Shown here: positions 23,395 to 64,000 of the stretch, piece by piece | Layout of the letters: each line of letters starts with the position of its first letter | Position numbering within the stretch: position 1 is the first letter of the stretch | Assembly (NCBI GenBank): GCA_012861695.1 | Contig: JAAOOA010000060.1 | Coordinates: forward strand, 6,422,683 to 6,486,682 | Direction of reading: 5' to 3' | Source of the DNA: Trematomus loennbergii | Lineage: Eukaryota; Chordata; Actinopteri; Perciformes; Nototheniidae | DNA length: 64,000 nt | The notes under the pieces: model-generated | Database searches by the model: none | The model's input: the letters and a program-made list of their open reading frames with translations, nothing else | What the model was told of the DNA's origin: nothing | Position numbers and translations under genes: made by a program

Positions 23395-23515
23395 TTATAT
23401 CATGCATCGGGCGGTGGTGGCGAATTGGGCACCACCGCCTAGGATGGGTCAAATGCAGAATGTACATTTCCCCTCTGAGGGACGATTAAGGGTATATAAA
23501 ATAAAATAAAATAAA
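23395..23515 (+). mobile_element. SINE 3' fragment with (AAAAT)n tail
   Basis: GGATGGGTCAAATGCAGAA, followed by TTTCCCCTCTGAGGGACGAT and an AAAATAAAAT tail, is the 3' body of a common fish tRNA-derived SINE. The promoter half is missing or unrecognisable. Confidence 0.6.
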
Positions 23516-23552
23516 TTCATGCATCCACCTGTATTGCTTGCATGGTAAGGGG

Positions 23553-23880
23553 GCCCTATTATGCACATTTTCAGATTAATATTTGTATTTTGTGCCTCTA
23601 CTGTGACACGTTTCCATGCTTAAGTGTTCAAAAAGCTGCCTATGCTGCAGCACCTCTTTTCACTCTCTGTCTGAAACCAGAGCCCAGTATGCTCTGATTG
23701 GTTAGCTAGCGGCTCTGTTATGATTGGTCAACGTCTTAGAGATGTTCTGCCTCTTAACATATCACGTATCAATAGAAGCGCAAGTGTTACATCGTGATGT
23801 CACTTTGTTACAGAAGTTAACAAAGCAGACTAGGAGAGTGAGTGTTGGAGAAACTCCCTCTCGTGGAAACTTTGTTTTTT
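23553..23880. mobile_element. MITE copy, family D (most complete)
   Basis: It starts GGGGGCCCTATTATGCACAT. It shares about 260 bp with the inverted sequence at 63690-64000 (e.g. GTTCAAAAAGCT, CTGCAGCA, CTCTGATTGGT, AGAAGCGC(A/G)AGTG) and its middle with 12306-12420. Non-coding. Confidence 0.65.
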
Positions 23881-23889
23881 TGTTTTGTA

Positions 23890-25849
23890 TCAGTTCAATT
23901 AAATTGTAATAGATTTTCGCATACCTTTTTTTTTTCTAGTTTCAGAATTAGAATGTTGAAAAATAAATGATGTGCAGTATTGGGATGGTAACTGGAGAGC
24001 TGCGCAGATTTTAAAAGAGGTAGCTTTGTACAGAAATATGTCAAGTTTATAGAGTGTGTGCGGGATTCTCTTCTCAGGAAGCATTTGATGTATGAAAGAT
24101 GACAAGAGCTTGTGTGGCGTTCAAACCCGTTTTATTGAATGGTTTACGTCATTATGAGAACACATCAATCCTTGATGTCGGGGGCTGGATTGGCACGCCA
24201 ACCTCTGGGTGAACAAAGTGTGATTAGCGATTCTAGTCATTTATAAGCTGTTTAGACTAAGAAATATACATTTCTGTTATATATTTGTCATATCATCCCT
24301 GCAGTAGTTAACACTCACCTCCACCTGTTCTCCCGTCTCCGGTCCCAGGGTCCGTCACCGTAAAGAGTCCCCAGGGAAACGGCGAACCCTGTTTTATCGT
24401 TCCGGGTGGGGTTATTGAGCAGGATGGAGGCAGGGGTGGTTTTATATCGTGTACATTGATGTTGTTGGTTTATAATATTTTTCCTTTCATACATTAATTA
24501 AGTATACTTTAATTAATAGATGTTTGTTATTTCCAAGTAATGTTTATTTTTATTTGACTGGTTTTCATTATCTGAGCTAACCATCTGTGCACATACCACC
24601 CCTTTTGATGGTACAGTCCAATTGTTGGGCCTATGGGTGGCATGTTAGGCTCATTGAGAGAAAGAGATAGTGCTGGAGACAGTCATATGGGGAAATTGAT
24701 GTTGTTTATCATGTACCAATGATGAATAAATTCCCACACCGGGTTGTATCAGGACGTTCTGCCTCTGCCTCCTTACTTGGTCGGGCCGCTGAAAAGATAT
24801 TATTAACAAGATTTGTTAATTTATCAAAACGATTTTTAAATGTACTTTCTTCTAACGGAATATTGGTCATAGTTACCATTGAAATAAAAAACAAAACATA
24901 CACAAATGTGATTAACAAACTACTAAAAAGTCCACAACAGCATTTCAAAGCACCTTCAGCTGAATGTCCAATACCTGCACCCTAATGAACCCAAACGTTT
25001 TCAGCATGAATAGATGAATCTAACTAAGGTGTTCTCTGCAATTCCTCAATCACCATTTGAGCTCCCGTCCTCTGCCGGCGGCCTCGGCTGTCAGCATGGT
25101 GCCACGGCAGCTGGCCGGCTGATTTATCGAAGTGAGAGGGAAACTATGAAGCTTACTTTGTGACAGCTCTGAAGCTTTAAAATGTAAGATGTCATTGAAC
25201 TGATGAATGGAGAGAGGAAAAGCTGAGCCTGCCCGCTGGCGTCATATGTCACTGTCCAAAGTGATGAGGGACTCTGCCTGCTGCCCTGCTACACTCACCC
25301 AAAGGCTCCGCTGGGGAACTTTCATTACTGAGGTTGGAAGAATCAGGAATCACATTTTCTGTAGAGTGGACGCCTATGGGTACTGCATATTAGAATGAGT
25401 TCAACTTCATCACGGTTGGGACAAATTATACAAGACCTACGCTTCAACTGCACATGACAGAATAAAGAAGCTTTGGTCTCTTGCCATTACTCATCGTTGG
25501 CAAGCACTTCAAACAGAGGCATGAACTTGAAGTGGTGATAATATGATAGAATAATGGTATGCTAGAGGGTTAACGTTATGTATCGTGTCACATAACGCAT
25601 AGCCAGGATGGTCACAAATGAAAGAGAGTAGAGTAAACGGGAACTTTTAACATAAAGACTTTAATTGAACATTCACTAGGCCAGGCAAGGCAAGGCCAAA
25701 CAGACGTTGTTCTTGATATAACATATTAGAATCTGACAAAGATTTAACAAAGAACAGGACTTAAATACAAGAACAAATAATGCGAGGATAAAGTACAGGT
25801 GTACTGAGGCTCAGGTTGTTTCAGGGCAATTTACATATTTCTGTAGGCC
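23890..25849. other. no gene recognised
   Basis: Open frames at 24719-24985 and 25207-25398 show no known domain. A CG-richer patch at 24320-24420 could be part of an unrecognised repeat. Nothing I can name. Confidence 0.4.
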
Positions 25850-26290
25850 AACCCGGAAATTAGCATTGCAATGGGTCCCTCGACAAAAAGCAATGGGATT
25901 TCTCCATTGGATTACGGTATATTGCAGAAAATAAGCCTTGTGGCCATCAACCGTTTATGATCCTTATCACATGTTTTTCAGCAGGTTAATCTCCACCTAT
26001 TAACACCACTTTGTGATATTTGAAGATTAAAAGCTAACAAAATACTACCCTTAAGCTAAAGGTGGACTTGTGTCGGTTTGATGACGTTTATTTATTAACA
26101 ACCAACGTTAATTTAACAAAAAGAAGTGGGGTATTTTATGTCATAAAACAAAATAAGAAAATATTTTATATCCAGCCTTTAACCACAAACGCGTTTAAAA
26201 ACCCATGTACTTCAAGACACGGCAACTGGAAGTGTCAAAATGCAAAGTTATTTCCAGGTTTTAGGATTCATTGCTCCAACACTTTATAAG
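25850..26290. mobile_element. diverged copy of family F
   Basis: AACCCGGAAATTAGCA, AAAAAGCAATG(G)GATTTCTCCAT and AATAAG near 25854-25940 follow the left arm of 3624-3785. GGTTTTAGGA near 26257 matches the right arm. The centre (TTTTTCAGCAGGTTAATCTC) is shared with 33650 and 61205. Confidence 0.5.
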
Positions 26291-27555
26291 GCCAGGAATT
26301 AAAAACAGACATGACACAGGGACAGTGTTTTTACAAAATAAAAAACAAAAACCAAGATCATGACACATCCATGTGATTCAAATAAGAAGCAGTCTGTTAT
26401 ATCATGCATTGTATGGCACACTAGCTGTACATGCTCTGAAGAAACTGATAAACTGTCATTTTTATATTGTAAAACACACCTGCTGGCATAGATAGATTTT
26501 CCCTTGCGTAGCTGACAAATAAATGCTGCAGCGGTGTGACTAATGTATATCCTTTTATCTTGGTAAGTGTCAGATTTGCTGTGATAAAAGGTACCACAAG
26601 TAGGAACATTAGCATAGAGCTCAACTGGGGCCTCCGACTCTCCGCGCTGCGAGGAAACAACAATGGGGAGCTGTGTCTACAACATCAATCAAGACAGTGT
26701 TAGGAAATGCACCCAGGTTATTAATTGTTCACCCTGGCACCAGAAGATGTAATTAATACACTGAATTTGAGCCAATGGCTACATACTAAACACCTTAATG
26801 GCAGCTGTGTTATATATCATTCTTTGCATTCATGTATGCTCATTCTACAGGACATTGGATTTGATTGGGTGCTGAAGAAACAGTCAAACATTCAACAGCA
26901 GGTTAAACTTGGACGACAAGGGCAAACACACTACAAAGCCCCAAAACAGGCTGCAAAATGATGCAAAAATATACAAACAGAAATGTGCCTAGACACATGC
27001 AAATGAAAAAAAACATCTTCACCAACTTCACTACGGTCCCAGCTGTGTGCGTCACTTTTTAGCGTCCCAGTTTGTTGTTTGCAGCGTTTCGGTAAAGCAG
27101 CGCTTTTAGTAATAGCTGTGAATGTTTTAAAAATGCAGTGTATGCCTCGTTTGCCTCTGTCAGCCACCTTATAAAACCCACTGGATTACACCAAATATTT
27201 CGATGATGAAGCAAAAAGTGGCCTCATAAATGTCATCTCTATTTCACTTCTAGTGTATCATTCCTGTTATGTGCATGGTCTTAAACCCAAAGCTCTAATT
27301 TGTAAGGGAATAAAGATGCCTATATCTGTGACAATATGTTAGCTTAAATTGCCAGTTGGTAATGATGATAGCATTTCAGCTCGATGTCTCCTGACGATGC
27401 TTACAGCCTCCAACCTGGAATTATCCAGCCATGTTTCTAGCTCCCTCGTCACTGTTACGACTTTTAAATCAGCCCTTCTAATTACGAGCCGGACTGAAGT
27501 GTAAAAGTGCATTCATCTTGCTAACGAGACTGACTTTTTGTTTTTTTCTCTGCAG
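26291..27555. other. intron just upstream of the first visible sorcs exon
   Basis: No exon of the preceding VPS10 segment was found. The acceptor of the first exon is at 27554-27555 with a good T-rich tract (27539-27551). Confidence 0.5.
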
Positions 27556-63302
<35,747 letters not shown>

Positions 63303-63689
63303 GTAAGTCAGAAATGTAACAAAGGACAAAGACGCGTTAAAAGCTGTTTATTCACCTGTCCTTTTAGTGGGTATTGTTGGCTGAGTGAAAGGTGGGTGGT
63401 ATTTTCTCTCTTCGGTTCAAACCTCTGGGTTCTCAGCGAAAAGGCTAAACAGATTAAGACCTTTAAGGAAGGCATCCGTTCAAAGCTCTGTGGTATTTCG
63501 TCTTTATTAAGCCACACTTATGAGGGGCAGGTAATGGGTCGTGTAGGCTGTTAGTCAGACCTTTGCGGATATTAGGTCACCTGACAAATGGGTATGGTCA
63601 TAAGAGATGACTTCTGCTATGATTAAGAACTATGTAAATAAAAACTGAAATGAATAGAAAAAAGAAAGTATGTTTAATGAGACTGATAA
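63303..63689. other. start of intron 10
   Basis: The open frame at 63219-63554 is exon 10 sequence read out of frame plus intron. No feature. Confidence 0.45.
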
Positions 63690-64000
63690 GGCCATTTTAT
63701 TGTTTTGTCTCTCCCACACACCCCCCCACCCAAGTGTATGTATTGGACTCCTTTGTTTACTTCCATAACATAGTGACACCACTATAAAACACTCGCGCTT
63801 CTATTAGCTAGCGCTCCAACGTGATATGCTAAGAGGTGGGACATATCCAACACATCTCTATTTGGTTGACCAATCAGAGCAGACAGAGTGTGAAAAGAGT
63901 TGCTGCAGCACAGGCAGTATGAGAAAAAGAAAGAGCTTTTTGAACATTAAAGCATGGAGACATGTCACAGAAAGGGGAACAAAATAAAAATATGAACCTG
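63690..64000. mobile_element. MITE copy, family D, inverted, cut by window end
   Basis: Reverse complement matches 23580-23850 in order: GTTCAAAAAGCT, TGCTGCAGCA, CTCTGATTGGTCAAC, CTCTTAGCATATCACGT, TAGAAGCGCGAGTG and ATGTTATGGAAGT. The left inverted end of the family would lie past 64000. Confidence 0.6.

Noticed and set aside
24110..24985. Possible LTR or retroelement fragment
   Set aside because: CG-rich patch and an 88-codon frame noted, but no LTR pair, primer-binding site, protease or RT motif.
26725..26961. DWVLKKQS reading near 26860 as the preceding VPS10 exon
   Set aside because: Only a four-residue resemblance to the expected family segment, with no splice borders or flanking conservation.

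Overview
The window looks like teleost fish nuclear DNA. It is AT-rich and intron-dominated, has long TG microsatellites, and carries fish-type L1-, L2- and Rex3-like LINEs, tRNA-derived SINEs, many short hAT derivatives and MITEs. No prokaryotic, plasmid or viral architecture was seen.

The one host gene recognised runs on the + strand from 27556 to beyond the right edge. Ten internal coding exons (27556-27629, 30341-30405, 30980-31098, 36199-36288, 38174-38353, 53722-53868, 58402-58504, 60963-61039, 62034-62125, 63195-63302; 1055 nt, about 351 residues) join in one open frame with canonical AG/GT borders. They encode the central-to-late VPS10 beta-propeller of a SorCS-family sorting receptor. 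The paralog looks most like SORCS3, with SORCS1 as the alternative. The first 27.5 kb holds no recognisable exon and is probably part of a large upstream intron; the C-terminal exons lie outside the window.

Upstream part (1-27555): inverted-repeat elements at 841-1284 and 1946-2045 flank a decayed tyrosine-recombinase (Crypton-like) reading frame at 1333-1668. Next come an inverted-repeat element (3624-4340), a Rex3-like 3' stub (5998-6256), and a 5'-truncated L1-clade LINE on the - strand with a perfect 12-bp target duplication (6745-9686). Beyond it are a foldback element (about 9709-11384), a 120-bp palindromic MITE with TTA duplication (11826-11945), a nested TTAA-type transposon complex (about 16110-20250) and a hAT derivative (21075-22093).

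Gene part (27556-64000): intron after exon 3 holds three ~375-bp tandem repeats (34945-36090). The next intron holds a hAT (36397-37219). The 15.4-kb fifth intron holds a decayed L2/CR1-type LINE interrupted by a second copy of the TTAA-type element (41020-44955), a 4.5-kb inverted-ended complex (47842-52322) with a hAT nested in it (49798-50838), and a 199-nt (TG)n tract that runs directly into the 3' splice site of exon 6. Later introns contain a hAT with the start of a transposase frame (55408-57425), SINEs and a LINE C-terminal fragment only about 50 bp past exon 7.

The most noteworthy points are the UG-repeat splice acceptor of an in-frame cassette exon, the TTAA insertion whose empty site can be read from a second copy nearby, and the in-frame tyrosine-recombinase remnant. 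All assignments are by eye from sequence and from remembered family features; no database search was run.
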